The notes: generated by a model not told the origin, from the letters alone. Counted from the first letter of the stretch, positions 28,365 through 37,023 are shown. The stretch: DNA of 64,000 nt from Halopseudomonas pelagia CL-AP6 (GCF_000410875.1 NZ_AROI01000021.1:1-64000); one strand, 5' to 3'. Numbers and translations: made by a program.

Positions 28365-28958
28365 TCAGGAAGTAGGGTCAATGGGCACCTCGTCGTAACG
28401 CTCTTTTTCGCTGAATGAGCGGTAGATGTCCTTGGAAATGAGGTTGCGTGCCGCTGTCAGCCAGTACTGCAACCCGGCTAACGCAAATCCGATTGGCGCA
28501 GCCAGGTAGGGAATCCACAAGGGTATTTGCAGTGCCGACGAAATGCGCCCGCGGCTTTGGATATTGCTGACGTAATCCCAGGCGTGCCAGCACAGGTAAA
28601 ACATCAGCGCCCCGGTTAGCGTGCTGATGGCTATGAGCAGTGCCTTGCGGGGCCAGCCCTTGAGCTGATCGTAGAAGGCCGACATACAAATGTGCCTGGC
28701 TCGGCGCACGCCGTAACCCAAGCCTGCAAAGGTCATGACGACCATGCTCATTTGTGTCAGCTCCACCTGACCAGTGACGCCGCTGCCAAAAAGTTGCCTG
28801 CCCAGTACATGGGCGACCAGCAACACGGAAACGAATAGCACGGTGGAGCCTAAAATCAGTTTTTCGATCTGCTCGGTGAAGCGATCCAGCAAACTGAAAG
28901 CGCTGATCAATCCCTTTTTCCAACCGTTGGTAGCTGGGGGCCCTTGTGGCTCGGGCAT
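28365..28958 (-). CDS. dctQ: TRAP transporter small permease DctQ
   Basis: 197 residues with four membrane helices and the family pattern MSMVVMTFAGLGYGVRRARHICMSAFYDQL. N-terminal residues before the first helix are cytoplasmic and about 40 long. It is in operon with dctM; dctP is divergent rather than upstream in the same operon. Confidence 0.92.
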   Translation of the reverse strand: MPEPQGPPATNGWKKGLISAFSLLDRFTEQIEKLILGSTVLFVSVLLVAHVLGRQLFGSGVTGQVELTQMSMVVMTFAGLGYGVRRARHICMSAFYDQLKGWPRKALLIAISTLTGALMFYLCWHAWDYVSNIQSRGRISSALQIPLWIPYLAAPIGFALAGLQYWLTAARNLISKDIYRSFSEKERYDEVPIDPTS

Positions 28959-29115
28959 GTGATTGTCCTCTGCATACAGTCCATTTGCGACACTGTTGCT
29001 AAATAGCGCTTTGAATGTTGCTTAATTCAACATAACCCAAGTCGATTGTTTTTGCATAGCGCAGCTTGTGCTAAGGTTAAAAATGTTAACCAGAACAATT
29101 GATAAGGAGCGTTCC

Positions 29116-30255
29116 ATGATAATGCGTAATGGATTAATTGCCGGGGCTGTCGTATTGCTGGCAGCTTGTGGTTCAGACGAGCAGGAAACCGCGTCAACGA
29201 CACCGGACACGGCGGCTCCAGAAGCTACCTCAGCAGAAGTCACAACATGGGGTTTTGGTCTGGAAGAGATTGAAGGCAGTGTGCAATACGAATACGGCGA
29301 AAAATTTGCCGAGCTGATCAGTGAAAAGTCTGACGGCGAAATTGAAGTCAGGCTCTATCCCTACGGCCAGCTAGGCGGCTTGACTGATATCTATGATCAG
29401 GTTCAGGAAGGGGCCATTCAACTGGCTTTTGGATCGGGTTTTTTGGGTGGAACGGTTCCTGAGTCGCAACTTTTCAGCCTTAATTTTATCTTGACCGATG
29501 ATGAAAAACTGAACGCCGAGATTCTTAATGACCCGGCGTTCCGCAAGCATGAAGACCTGGTAGCGGCTTTCCGCGAACGCAATCTGCAACCACTGGCGAT
29601 CGTGCCCGAGGGTTGGCAGGTATGGAGTGCCAACAAAGCGGTCCGTACTCCGGAAGATTTCAGCGGCATGGCCATTCGCACCATGGATAACCGTCTGTTG
29701 CGTGAAACGTACAGTGCCTACGGCGCCCAGCCCACCACCATGGAGTATGGCGAGTTGTTTAGCGGCATGCAGTTGGGCCAGTTGGATGGCAATATTCAAC
29801 CGGTTTTTGCTCATCAGGAAATGGATTTCTATCAGGTTCAGGATTATCTGATCTTTGCCAATCAGGCGCAGTTTATCGCGACCTTTATGGGTAACCAGGC
29901 CTGGTATGACGACTTGTCTGATGAACACAAGGATATGATCGAGGAGGCGGTAGTCGAGCTAGTGCCGCATATCCATGAGGTGCAGACGCGCCTGAATACC
30001 GAACGCCTGGATATCATCACCGAAAATAGCAATATCGAACTGGTGTACCTGACGCCGCAAGAGCGTAACGCTTTCCGTGAGCTGAGCATGCCTGTACGAG
30101 ATACCTTCGTCGAGATGGTCGGGGAGCGCGGTGAGCGCTTGATGAATGCCTTGATCGAGCAGGTTGAAGCAGCGAATCCAGGCGATGCTGATCTGGAAGA
30201 GGAAGTAGAAGAAGGCGGTAGTGAAGAAGAAATGGAAGAAGCTGACGCTGCTTGA
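29116..30255 (+). CDS. dctP: TRAP transporter substrate-binding protein DctP, probable lipoprotein
   Basis: 379 residues. The N-terminus has a signal with a lipobox (LLAACGS), so the protein is probably lipid-anchored. The DctP fold follows, with GEIEVRLYPYGQLGG and the substrate-loop motif IRTMDNRLLRETYSAYGAQPTTM, where the Arg is expected to bind a carboxylate. The C-terminus carries an unusual acidic tail (LEEEVEEGGSEEEMEEADAA). The ATG at 29116 follows AAGGAGC at 29104-29110. The gene is divergent from dctQM, with the shared promoter at 28959-29115. Substrate is probably an organic acid. Confidence 0.92.
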   Translation: MIMRNGLIAGAVVLLAACGSDEQETASTTPDTAAPEATSAEVTTWGFGLEEIEGSVQYEYGEKFAELISEKSDGEIEVRLYPYGQLGGLTDIYDQVQEGAIQLAFGSGFLGGTVPESQLFSLNFILTDDEKLNAEILNDPAFRKHEDLVAAFRERNLQPLAIVPEGWQVWSANKAVRTPEDFSGMAIRTMDNRLLRETYSAYGAQPTTMEYGELFSGMQLGQLDGNIQPVFAHQEMDFYQVQDYLIFANQAQFIATFMGNQAWYDDLSDEHKDMIEEAVVELVPHIHEVQTRLNTERLDIITENSNIELVYLTPQERNAFRELSMPVRDTFVEMVGERGERLMNALIEQVEAANPGDADLEEEVEEGGSEEEMEEADAA

Positions 30256-30275
30256 GCGTTTTTGCTAAGGCTTGA

Positions 30276-30370
30276 TGGCGGAAGGGAATAGGAGTCGAAC
30301 CTACCAGACGCGCTTGGCGCATCTCACCGGGTTTGAAATCCGAGCGCCCCACCGGGGACGATGCCCTTCC
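30276..30370 (-). tRNA. selC: tRNA-Sec (UCA anticodon)
   Basis: A 95-base selenocysteine tRNA gene with the 3' CCA encoded. It begins GGAAGGGCATCGTC and ends CCCTTCCGCCA. The anticodon loop reads TTTCAAA, with TCA complementary to 30334-30336. A long variable arm (ATGCGC/GCGCGT) and the T-arm core GTTCGACTCC match bacterial SelC. The eighth acceptor pair seems to be C/U. It implies selA, selB and selD plus at least one selenoprotein (such as formate dehydrogenase) elsewhere in the genome; none is in this window. Confidence 0.95.
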
Positions 30371-30385
30371 AATATCGGCAAATTA

Positions 30386-30413
30386 ACACAGCGCGCCGGT
30401 CGGCGCGCTGTGT
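30386..30413. repeat. Perfect 12-bp hairpin between selC and mrp
   Basis: ACACAGCGCGCC (30386-30397) and GGCGCGCTGTGT (30402-30413) form a perfect 12-bp stem with a GGTC loop, 16 bases upstream of the tRNA 5' end on the minus strand. It lacks a T-tract on either strand, so it could be a REP-like or regulatory structure. Confidence 0.5.
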
Positions 30414-30603
30414 ATCAGGATGCTAGATGACGCGAAATAACGCGCTTGCCGACTACTCTGCCAGTAAACCGTAGCTCCGCTGTGTGGCGGCCCTCTGTTT
30501 TTCTCTGATCCTGTTTTTTAATACAAGCAAATGGCCTGCCGGGGTTTCCTGCGCGTGAGCCAGCCATTAGCATGTAAACCTGATCTCCCCTTTGGAAACG
30601 CCC

Positions 30604-31698
30604 ATGTCATCTATTGATCGCAGCAATATTGAACGCGCCCTGAGTCAGTATCAGGACCCTTATCTGAAAACGGACCTGATCAGCGCTGGATGTCTGCGTG
30701 ATGTCCAGATTGAAGGCGGCAAGGTAACGGTGGAGATCGAGCTGGGCTACGCCGCTGCCAGCTTGACTGCCGGAATCGCGCAGATGTTGCAGGTGGCGGT
30801 GGAGGCGGTTGATCAGGTCGAATCTGCCAAGGTCAATGTACGCTGCGTGGTCCGTGCCGCCCCTGTTCAGGGCAGTATTGAAGCGCTGGCTAACGTGAAG
30901 AATATTATCGCGGTAGCGTCGGGCAAGGGCGGTGTGGGCAAATCAACCACCGCCGTCAATCTGGCACTGGCACTGGCACGTGAAGGCGCTACGGTAGGCA
31001 TTCTCGATGCGGACATCTATGGCCCCAGTATGGGCTTGATGCTTGGGCTGCCGGCTAACACCCGGCCGCAAATCAAGGACAAGAAACTGTTTGTCGCCCC
31101 TAGAGCCCACGGCGTGCAGGTGATGTCCATGGCCTTTCTGATGGACGAGAATACCCCGGCCGTATGGCGCGGTCCCATGGTGTCGGGTGCGCTGATGCAA
31201 CTGCTGACCCAAACCGCCTGGGATGACCTGGACTACCTGGTAGTCGACATGCCGCCCGGCACCGGCGACATTCAGCTGACGTTGGCGCAAAAAGTCCCGG
31301 TGACCGGCGCGGTGATCGTGACCACGCCGCAGGATCTGGCGCTGCTGGATGCGATCAAGGGCATCGAGATGTTCAATAAGGTGAATATTCCGGTGTTGGG
31401 TGTCGTGGAAAATATGGCAATACACATTTGCTCGCAGTGTGGGCATGCCGAACACCTGTTTGGTGAAGGTGGAGGCGAGCGGTTGGCCGAGCAGTACGGA
31501 GTTGACCTGCTGGCTTCCATGCCATTGTCGATGATGATTCGCGAGCAGGTCGACGGTGGTACGCCAACCGTTGTAGCCGAGCCGGAGTGTCAGATCAGCA
31601 TGATCTATCAGGACATGGCGCGGCACGTCGGTGCGCGCATAGCCGAGCGCGCAGGCGATACCCAAGCCCTGCCCAGCATCAGTATCAGTGACGATTGA
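30604..31698 (+). CDS. apbC: Fe-S cluster carrier Mrp/ApbC
   Basis: 364 residues. A DUF59 (MIP18-type) domain occupies about 1-85, then a P-loop NTPase with GKGGVGKST at 107-115, and CSQCGH near residue 277 that can hold a bridging [4Fe-4S] cluster. The protein transfers Fe-S clusters to apoproteins. The ATG at 30604 is preferred over the TTG at 30592. A promoter presumably lies in 30414-30590. Confidence 0.95.
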   Translation: MSSIDRSNIERALSQYQDPYLKTDLISAGCLRDVQIEGGKVTVEIELGYAAASLTAGIAQMLQVAVEAVDQVESAKVNVRCVVRAAPVQGSIEALANVKNIIAVASGKGGVGKSTTAVNLALALAREGATVGILDADIYGPSMGLMLGLPANTRPQIKDKKLFVAPRAHGVQVMSMAFLMDENTPAVWRGPMVSGALMQLLTQTAWDDLDYLVVDMPPGTGDIQLTLAQKVPVTGAVIVTTPQDLALLDAIKGIEMFNKVNIPVLGVVENMAIHICSQCGHAEHLFGEGGGERLAEQYGVDLLASMPLSMMIREQVDGGTPTVVAEPECQISMIYQDMARHVGARIAERAGDTQALPSISISDD

Positions 31699-31780
31699 GG
31701 CCTGGCGATCAAGCACCCTTTTTTCACTGGAGATTACCCGTTAACATGCAACCTCTTTTTTGCACACCGCAGGGCATATC

Positions 31781-32347
31781 ATGAGCATCAAGTCAGACCG
31801 TTGGATACGTCAAATGTCCCAGGAACAGGGCATGATCGAGCCCTTTGTCGAGCGTCAGGTACGCGGCGAGGAGAGTGACCGGGTCATTTCCTATGGCGTG
31901 TCCAGTTACGGCTACGATGTACGTTGCTCGAATGAGTTCAAGGTTTTCACCAACATTCATTCGGCTACAGTGGATCCCAAACACTTCGACGAGAAGAGCT
32001 TTGTCGATATCACCAGCGACGTGTGCATCATCCCGCCTAACTCCTTTGCTCTGGCGCGCACCGTTGAATATTTCCGCATCCCGCGCAATGTGCTGACCAT
32101 CTGCTTGGGTAAAAGCACTTATGCGCGTTGCGGCATCATTGTCAACGTCACACCGCTGGAGCCGGAATGGGAAGGCCATGTAACGCTGGAGTTTTCCAAT
32201 ACCACAACCTTGCCGGCAAAGATTTATGCCAATGAGGGTGTTGCACAGATGCTGTTTTTTGAATCCGATGAGCCCTGTGAGGTGTCTTATCGTGATCGTG
32301 GCGGCAAGTACCAGGGTCAGCGCGGCGTAACACTGCCGAGAGCCTAG
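31781..32347 (+). CDS. dcd: dCTP deaminase
   Basis: 188 residues, the normal length; converts dCTP to dUTP, the start of dTTP synthesis in many Proteobacteria. Seen: [48 protein letters not shown] with the active-site region, and the C-terminal [13 protein letters not shown] that closes over the nucleotide. The ATG at 31781 has AGGG upstream; an in-frame start at 31760 is less likely. It is probably transcribed with apbC and ends at the strong terminator at 32394. Confidence 0.96.
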   Translation: MSIKSDRWIRQMSQEQGMIEPFVERQVRGEESDRVISYGVSSYGYDVRCSNEFKVFTNIHSATVDPKHFDEKSFVDITSDVCIIPPNSFALARTVEYFRIPRNVLTICLGKSTYARCGIIVNVTPLEPEWEGHVTLEFSNTTTLPAKIYANEGVAQMLFFESDEPCEVSYRDRGGKYQGQRGVTLPRA

Positions 32348-32393
32348 CCAGTCTCAGCTGTTATCGGACGAGGCTCACATCAAGGTCTAATGA

Positions 32394-32431
32394 AAAAGCC
32401 CCGGCTTCCACTACTGGAAGCCGGGGCTTTT
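32394..32431. terminator. Bidirectional intrinsic terminator after dcd
   Basis: AAAAGCCCCGGCTTCC (32394-32409) pairs perfectly with GGAAGCCGGGGCTTTT (32416-32431) around an ACTACT loop, with A- and T-tracts on both strands. It serves dcd on the plus strand and the porin gene on the minus strand. Confidence 0.95.
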
Positions 32432-32474
32432 CGCGCTTACGGCTCTAATACGTATAGAACCTGTTGATTTCTTA

Positions 32475-33188
32475 TCAGAACGACTTGGACACAGCAAGCG
32501 TAACGCTGGAATCGCAGGAGCTGCTGCTAACATACGGGCAGTCGCTGCCGAGGTCTGTATCGCTGTACATTAACGCCCACCCCAGGCCCAGCATGTCTTT
32601 GCTTACGGTCAGGGCCCAGTCAGCGTATTTCTCATCGCCACTATCGCCATCCAGTGGGTCCTTGGTATCGGTCAAGCCGTAATGCAATGCCAGGCCGATG
32701 TCATAGGGGAGATCGAAACCGTACCCAATGTATGTATAAAGCTGGCTCTGCGGGTCGTAAGCGTACTTGGCGCCCAAGGTGAAGCCATACAGATCAACGC
32801 TAGCCAGCAGTTCATCTACACTGTCGATCCCTTTCGGGTAGGTGTAGGTAGCCCACGAAAGGTCATAGCTGATGTCTTCTGTAATGGCGCCGCCGTAGCC
32901 GACGTAGTAATCAAGCTCAATGCTGCCACCGTCAAAGTCCTCGGAGTCCACGTTCGACCCCCAGGCTCCAACGTAAATCCCGCTTTCGTGAGCGAAATCC
33001 AGACTCGCTTGTACTGCACCCGTGCCATCAGTCTGAGACTGACCACGCCAGATGTAGTCGGTTGCCAGTGTGGCAGTCATGCTCGCATCAATGGTGCCGA
33101 TAGCGGTGTCGAACTCTTCTGCATGGGCCATATTGGCAAAGCCCAGAGTGGTCGCTGCGGCGATGGCGGCGGTCAGTTTTTTCATCAT
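32475..33188 (-). CDS. TorF family putative porin
   Basis: 237 residues with a signal peptide ending at ANMAHAEE, then an outer-membrane beta-barrel rich in aromatic residues (SMTATLATDYIWRGQSQTDG, GSIELDYYVGYGG) and a C-terminal VSKSF. Family function is not established; members are called TorF or MipA-like porins. The ATG at 33188 has a purine-rich stretch upstream; 33203 is an alternative. Two Cys near the C-terminus (CPYVSSSSC) could form a disulfide. Confidence 0.85.
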   Translation of the reverse strand: MMKKLTAAIAAATTLGFANMAHAEEFDTAIGTIDASMTATLATDYIWRGQSQTDGTGAVQASLDFAHESGIYVGAWGSNVDSEDFDGGSIELDYYVGYGGAITEDISYDLSWATYTYPKGIDSVDELLASVDLYGFTLGAKYAYDPQSQLYTYIGYGFDLPYDIGLALHYGLTDTKDPLDGDSGDEKYADWALTVSKDMLGLGWALMYSDTDLGSDCPYVSSSSCDSSVTLAVSKSF

Positions 33189-33427
33189 TATCAAATACCC
33201 CATATGTGTGATTTATAAGCTATCAATACGTTGGCATGAGTCACTAAGCACATTGCTTGCCAGTTTTTAATAGCGTTTTATTTTCATGGGGTTATGAATG
33301 AAATGTGACAATGCAAAAGCGTATTTTCAGTGCCATTCGGCCAGCATTGCACCCGGGTAGTGCGCCATGGGTTGGTCAGGCTTGGTTGTGGTGCGGGATG
33401 CAATACGCAGGGCTGGATTCACTGTGA

Positions 33428-33868
33428 TCAGCCCAAATGGACCATCGCGATCAACTGTTTGTCGTGCTGATAGCGGCTGAGTTTAGTGGCCAGCGATTGC
33501 GGCAGGTCAGCGGCGATCTGGTAGCCATGGCGCTGGTAAAGGCCGCCGAGTTCGGGCCGGCAGAAAAGCCAGATAGGACCTTCAACATTGGACCGCACAT
33601 GATCAAGCAGGCGCCCAGCCAGGCCGCAGCAGCGCAATGCCGGGTCAACGAACAGGCTGGTTAGCCAGTGCCCTTCGCTGCCAGGTACCGGCTGAACGCA
33701 AGTGCATGCGGCTATATTCGGCGCTCCTGCGATCCACACCTGATGCGCTTGTCGCGCTTTTATAGCGCTGCCATGCCGACGATAGAAATCGTTGGCCTGT
33801 GCCTGCTGATTGGGTGGTAGCTGTTGACAGTAAGCGTTGGCTGGCATGAGGGAGTGAATGCGCTGCAT
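33428..33868 (-). CDS. GNAT family acetyltransferase
   Basis: 146 residues with the GNAT core: LTSLFVDPALRCCGLAGRLLDHV is the acetyl-CoA binding loop (Q/RxxGxG/A-like), and the late strand-helix ELGGLYQRHGYQ is typical. Several Cys are unusually close together (RCCGL). The acceptor substrate is unknown. The gene is in a short-gene stretch and has no obvious operon partner. Confidence 0.8.
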   Translation of the reverse strand: MQRIHSLMPANAYCQQLPPNQQAQANDFYRRHGSAIKARQAHQVWIAGAPNIAACTCVQPVPGSEGHWLTSLFVDPALRCCGLAGRLLDHVRSNVEGPIWLFCRPELGGLYQRHGYQIAADLPQSLATKLSRYQHDKQLIAMVHLG

Positions 33869-33975
33869 CGTTAAAGGTGGCCGATCGATAGACTACACGC
33901 AGCCTACAGTTCAGCCTTTGGCAAGATCAAGGTCCAAGCAAGCGCCGGTAAGTGGCTCGATTTGTGGTCAGAACC

Positions 33976-34206
33976 TCAGCGCTTGCCCATGGACCGGCGA
34001 GTACCCTTGGGGGCCATGCCAATTCTCTTCTCATGCCGCGGATTGCTACCCTTGAGGTGCCAGGGCTGCTTGGCGTTTTTAGCAGCCAGTGCCTCGGTGG
34101 TGGAAAAAGGTAGCTTGAACGCAGGCGTTTGTGCAGCTTGCTCGGTATCATGCTGAGCGGCGCAATGTTCCGCTGTTGGCTGGTCTGACGGGTTGTCGCT
34201 GCTCAT
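33976..34206 (-). CDS. Conserved small basic hypothetical protein
   Basis: 76 residues without signal peptide or membrane helix. The C-terminal part (NPRHEKRIGMAPKGTRRSMGKR) is strongly basic and resembles a tail found in small uncharacterised Pseudomonas proteins. The N-terminal half is acidic and Ala/Gln-rich. The function is unknown; nucleic-acid binding is only a guess from charge. Confidence 0.6.
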   Translation of the reverse strand: MSSDNPSDQPTAEHCAAQHDTEQAAQTPAFKLPFSTTEALAAKNAKQPWHLKGSNPRHEKRIGMAPKGTRRSMGKR

Positions 34207-34374
34207 GAAAAATCCGTGTAGTTATTCCGGGGTTCCGGGTGCGCGAGTATACCGGTTTATTGCAAGTGTTCCAGAGTAGGCAGATTATTTCCGGACCAGA
34301 TGCAATCGGTCTGGATCAATCTGCGCTTTAAGCTGTCAGAAACGGAACATGATTTCTCTTTAACAGGTTCACAC

Positions 34375-35277
34375 ATGGAAGATGCTTCGCCTTGCACGCC
34401 CCCGCTTGCACCACAACATCTTGTTCTTGGACGCTTTGCTTGCGCTGCGCTGCTGGCCTCGGGGTTGCTCGCTGCGGCCTCGGTCAGCGCCGATGAGACC
34501 ACGCAGGTGGTTACCCTTATAAACGAGTACCGTGAATCGGGTCGCGATTGTGACGGGGACTTCAAGCCGCCGGCGGGACCTCTGGCCACCAGTGTGGCAT
34601 TGACCGGGTTACCGAATATCTCTGGCCAGGACCTGAGCAACCTGTTGCAGCGTGCAGGTTACCAAGCGGCACAGGCGCAGGCTGTACGAGTCAGTGGTCC
34701 GGAAGATATCGCCATGTTAATGACCGTGCTCAAGCAGCAGTATTGTGGTGTGTTGATGAATCCGGCTTACGCAGATGTTGGCGTGTCACGGGACGGCAAA
34801 AGATGGCAGTTGGTCATGGCGCGCTCGCTGTTATCCAGCGGGATGGTTGACTGGGAGGAGGCGGGCAAGGAAGTGTTGGATCTGGTCAATGAGGTGCGTG
34901 GCGAGTCGCGCACCTGCGGTTCTCAAACCTTTGCCAGCACGCTGCCGTTAGCTTGGAACGAGCAGCTCGCCAGTTCAGCGTTGGAGCATAGTCATGATAT
35001 GGCGAAGCAAAACTACTTCAGCCATACCGGGCGAGATAATAGCCAGGTGGGAGAGCGGGCCAAGCGCGAGGGCTATGACTATCAATTGATCGGCGAGAAT
35101 CTGGCGGCGGGTCATGGGTCGCCAAAGCAGGCGGTGGCGGGATGGTTGATGAGTCCAGGGCATTGCGCGAATCTTATGAATCCGCAGTTTACTGAGATGG
35201 GCGCGGCCTATGTTGTGAACCCGGCCAGCGATAGCGCCATTTTCTGGACGCAAGTCTTGGGCGCGCCAAAAGAGTGA
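34375..35277 (+). CDS. Secreted CAP-domain protein with a degenerate first CAP repeat
   Basis: 300 residues with a hydrophobic signal segment near 18-45. The C-terminal CAP (SCP/PR1-like) domain at about 165-298 has HSHDMAKQNYFSHTGRDN, IGENLAAGH and SPGHCANLMNPQFTEMGAAYV. The first half shows the same skeleton in weaker form: VTLINEYRESGRDC, then QQYCGVLMNPAYADVGVS and KRWQLVMA, but without the His/FSH active-site-like motif. It thus seems to be a tandem CAP protein with a decayed first copy. The ATG at 34375 is more likely than 34300. Confidence 0.8.
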   Translation: MEDASPCTPPLAPQHLVLGRFACAALLASGLLAAASVSADETTQVVTLINEYRESGRDCDGDFKPPAGPLATSVALTGLPNISGQDLSNLLQRAGYQAAQAQAVRVSGPEDIAMLMTVLKQQYCGVLMNPAYADVGVSRDGKRWQLVMARSLLSSGMVDWEEAGKEVLDLVNEVRGESRTCGSQTFASTLPLAWNEQLASSALEHSHDMAKQNYFSHTGRDNSQVGERAKREGYDYQLIGENLAAGHGSPKQAVAGWLMSPGHCANLMNPQFTEMGAAYVVNPASDSAIFWTQVLGAPKE

Positions 35278-35287
35278 CAAATAATCT

Positions 35288-35315
35288 GAACTTGTGCGCT
35301 TTATGACCGGTCAAC
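35288..35315 (+). promoter_or_regulatory. Putative AlgU (RpoE-type) promoter of the second csbD
   Basis: GAACTT (35288-35293) is a perfect -35 for AlgU; after 17 bases comes TCAAC (35311-35315), a partial match to the -10 TCTGA. It sits 63 bases before the csbD ATG at 35379. A tandem 12-base repeat CATTGACGCAAA (35345-35356, 35357-35368) follows just before the ribosome binding site. Confidence 0.4.
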
Positions 35316-35378
35316 TTACTGTAAGCGACATTTATTTTCGCGACCATTGACGCAAACATTGACGCAAAGGTGACAGTA

Positions 35379-35570
35379 ATGACTAGCACAACAGACAAAA
35401 TCAAAGGCAAAACCAACGAAGCAGTCGGTAAAGGCAAGCAGGGCGTTGGCGAAGCGACTAACAACGACAGCCTGAAAGGCGAAGGTAAGTTGCAGGAAGC
35501 CAAGGGCGATCTGCAGCAAGCCAAGGGCGATGCCAAAGATGCGGTCAAGAAAGGCGTCGACAAAGCCTAA
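35379..35570 (+). CDS. CsbD family stress-response protein (second copy)
   Basis: 63 residues, very similar to the first copy at 1348-1539: [24 protein letters not shown], then KLQEAKGDLQQAKGDAKDAV. It differs most in its middle (EATNNDSLKGEG). The ATG at 35379 is chosen because the paralogue starts with the same MTSTTDK; an in-frame GTG lies at 35370. AAAGG at 35366-35370 is the ribosome binding site. A strong terminator follows directly. Confidence 0.92.
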   Translation: MTSTTDKIKGKTNEAVGKGKQGVGEATNNDSLKGEGKLQEAKGDLQQAKGDAKDAVKKGVDKA

Positions 35571-35611
35571 CCAGGCTTGAACGCTGACAGAAGCGCTTAT
35601 ATTCGTTTCTG

Positions 35612-35649
35612 AATAAGGGCCGGTACACATAAGTGTACCGGCCCTTATT
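35612..35649. terminator. Intrinsic terminator after the second csbD
   Basis: AATAAGGGCCGGTACAC (35612-35628) and GTGTACCGGCCCTTATT (35633-35649) form a perfect 17-bp stem with an ATAA loop. It is GC-rich in the middle and AT-rich at the base. Confidence 0.85.
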
Positions 35650-35745
35650 GCGTTCTGGCTGACTGTGATGTAGTTCGCCGTCCTGACTGTATGGTGTCAA
35701 GCGACTGGATTGCAGGCCTAATAGACGCTTTGCAGGAGAATCGTC

Positions 35746-36639
35746 ATGGCCCCGCGAGATTTAGTCTTGGCACTAGTGGTCATTGTCGTTTGGGGCATGA
35801 ATTTTGTTGTGATCAAAACCGGACTGCAAGGGATGCCACCCATGTTGCTCGGTGCATTGCGCTTCATGTTGGTGGTGTTCCCCGCCGTGCTCTTTATCAA
35901 ACGCCCTGACGTGCCGCTGCGTTGGCTTCTGGCCTACGGCCTGACGATTTCACTGGGCCAGTTTGCTTTTCTCTTCTATGCGATGTCGGTTGGCATGCCG
36001 GCGGGTCTGGCCTCGGTTGTACTGCAGTCCCAGGCGTTGTTCACCCTGTTTTTTGCGGTGCTGTTTCTCGGTGAGCGGCTACGCGGGTTCAATCTGATCG
36101 GGTTGTTGGTAGCGGCTAGCGGTTTGACCTTGATCGGCCTGCAAGTAGACAAGGTAATGACGCTGGCGGGCTTTCTGTTGACGATCTGCGCGGCTTCCAT
36201 GTGGGCGATGGGTAACATCGCCACGCGCAAGATCGGCAAGGTGAATCTGGTCGGGCTGGTGGTGTGGGGCAGTATGATTCCGCCGTTACCCTTTTTGGCG
36301 CTGTCTTTGTGGTTGGAGGGCCCACTGCTGATGCGCGAGGCCTTGCTGAACATCAGTCTGGATACCGTGCTGGTGCTCTGCTACCTGGCTTTTGGTGCCA
36401 CTCTTCTCGGATACAGCCTGTGGGGGCGATTGCTGTCGCGCTATCCGGCGAGTCAGGTCGCGCCCTTCTCGCTATTGGTGCCGGTGATCGGGCTAACCTC
36501 CGCCGCGTTGTTGGCAGGCGAGCGGGTAGGGCCTATGCAATTAACCGGCGCGTTGCTGGTCATGCTCGGGATTCTGATCAATGTGTCTGGCGGTTGGTTG
36601 TTTGGCCGCTGGCGGCTGCGCGCCGCGCGTTCTCTATAG
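35746..36639 (+). CDS. eamA: EamA (YdeD)-like O-acetylserine/cysteine exporter
   Basis: 297 residues, 10 membrane helices in two EamA (DUF6) repeats. The sequence parallels E. coli EamA closely: VLALVVIVVWGMNFVVIKTGL, GYGLTIS-like AYGLTISLGQFAFLF, GMPAGLASVVLQSQALF, and SQVAPFSLLVPVIGLTSAALL. E. coli EamA exports cysteine and O-acetylserine; the role here is inferred. It is monocistronic, with ppiC convergent downstream. Confidence 0.85.
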   Translation: MAPRDLVLALVVIVVWGMNFVVIKTGLQGMPPMLLGALRFMLVVFPAVLFIKRPDVPLRWLLAYGLTISLGQFAFLFYAMSVGMPAGLASVVLQSQALFTLFFAVLFLGERLRGFNLIGLLVAASGLTLIGLQVDKVMTLAGFLLTICAASMWAMGNIATRKIGKVNLVGLVVWGSMIPPLPFLALSLWLEGPLLMREALLNISLDTVLVLCYLAFGATLLGYSLWGRLLSRYPASQVAPFSLLVPVIGLTSAALLAGERVGPMQLTGALLVMLGILINVSGGWLFGRWRLRAARSL

Positions 36640-36673
36640 CTGGCTGGGCGAGTGCCCAGCCAGTTTTCTGGTA

Positions 36674-36955
36674 TCAGTCCTGACGACTGGTCACTTCCAG
36701 CAGGTGATAGCCGAATTGGGTCTTGACCGGCCCTTGAACGACATTGATCGGCGCGCTGAACACCACGGTATCAAATTCCTTGACCATTTGACCTGGGCCA
36801 AATGAGCCCAAGTCGCCGCCGTCGCGGCCGGACGGGCAGGTTGAGTTGTCTTTGGCAATCTTGGCGAAATCAGCACCGCCTTCGATAGCGGCTTTCAATT
36901 CGTTGCACTTTTCTTCTGTGGGTACGAGGATATGGCGAGCTGTGGCTTTAGGCAT
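36674..36955 (-). CDS. ppiC: Parvulin-type peptidyl-prolyl isomerase PpiC
   Basis: 93 residues, a single parvulin domain without signal peptide, so cytoplasmic. Family motifs: ARHILVPTEEKCNELK, CPSGRDGGDLGSFGPGQMVKEFD, and the C-terminal VKTQFGYHLLEV. The longer frame to 37159 runs through tandem repeats and is not believed. Confidence 0.94.
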   Translation of the reverse strand: MPKATARHILVPTEEKCNELKAAIEGGADFAKIAKDNSTCPSGRDGGDLGSFGPGQMVKEFDTVVFSAPINVVQGPVKTQFGYHLLEVTSRQD

Positions 36956-36987
36956 GGGGGTTACTCCAGTAAGGTGGCCAATAGGGC

Positions 36988-37023
36988 AATCAGTTGAACG
37001 ATCAGTTGAGCGGTCAATTGAAG
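36988..37023. repeat. Three tandem 12-base repeats upstream of ppiC
   Basis: AATCAGTTGAAC, GATCAGTTGAGC and GGTCAATTGAAG follow each other without gaps at 36988-37023, sharing the core TCARTTGA. The repeat lies 33 bases before the ppiC start and could be a regulatory array or a recent slippage product. Confidence 0.6.

Noticed and set aside
30276-30370. Genomic island inserted at selC
   Set aside because: No integrase and no direct repeat of the tRNA 3' end in the window; both flanks are ordinary genes.
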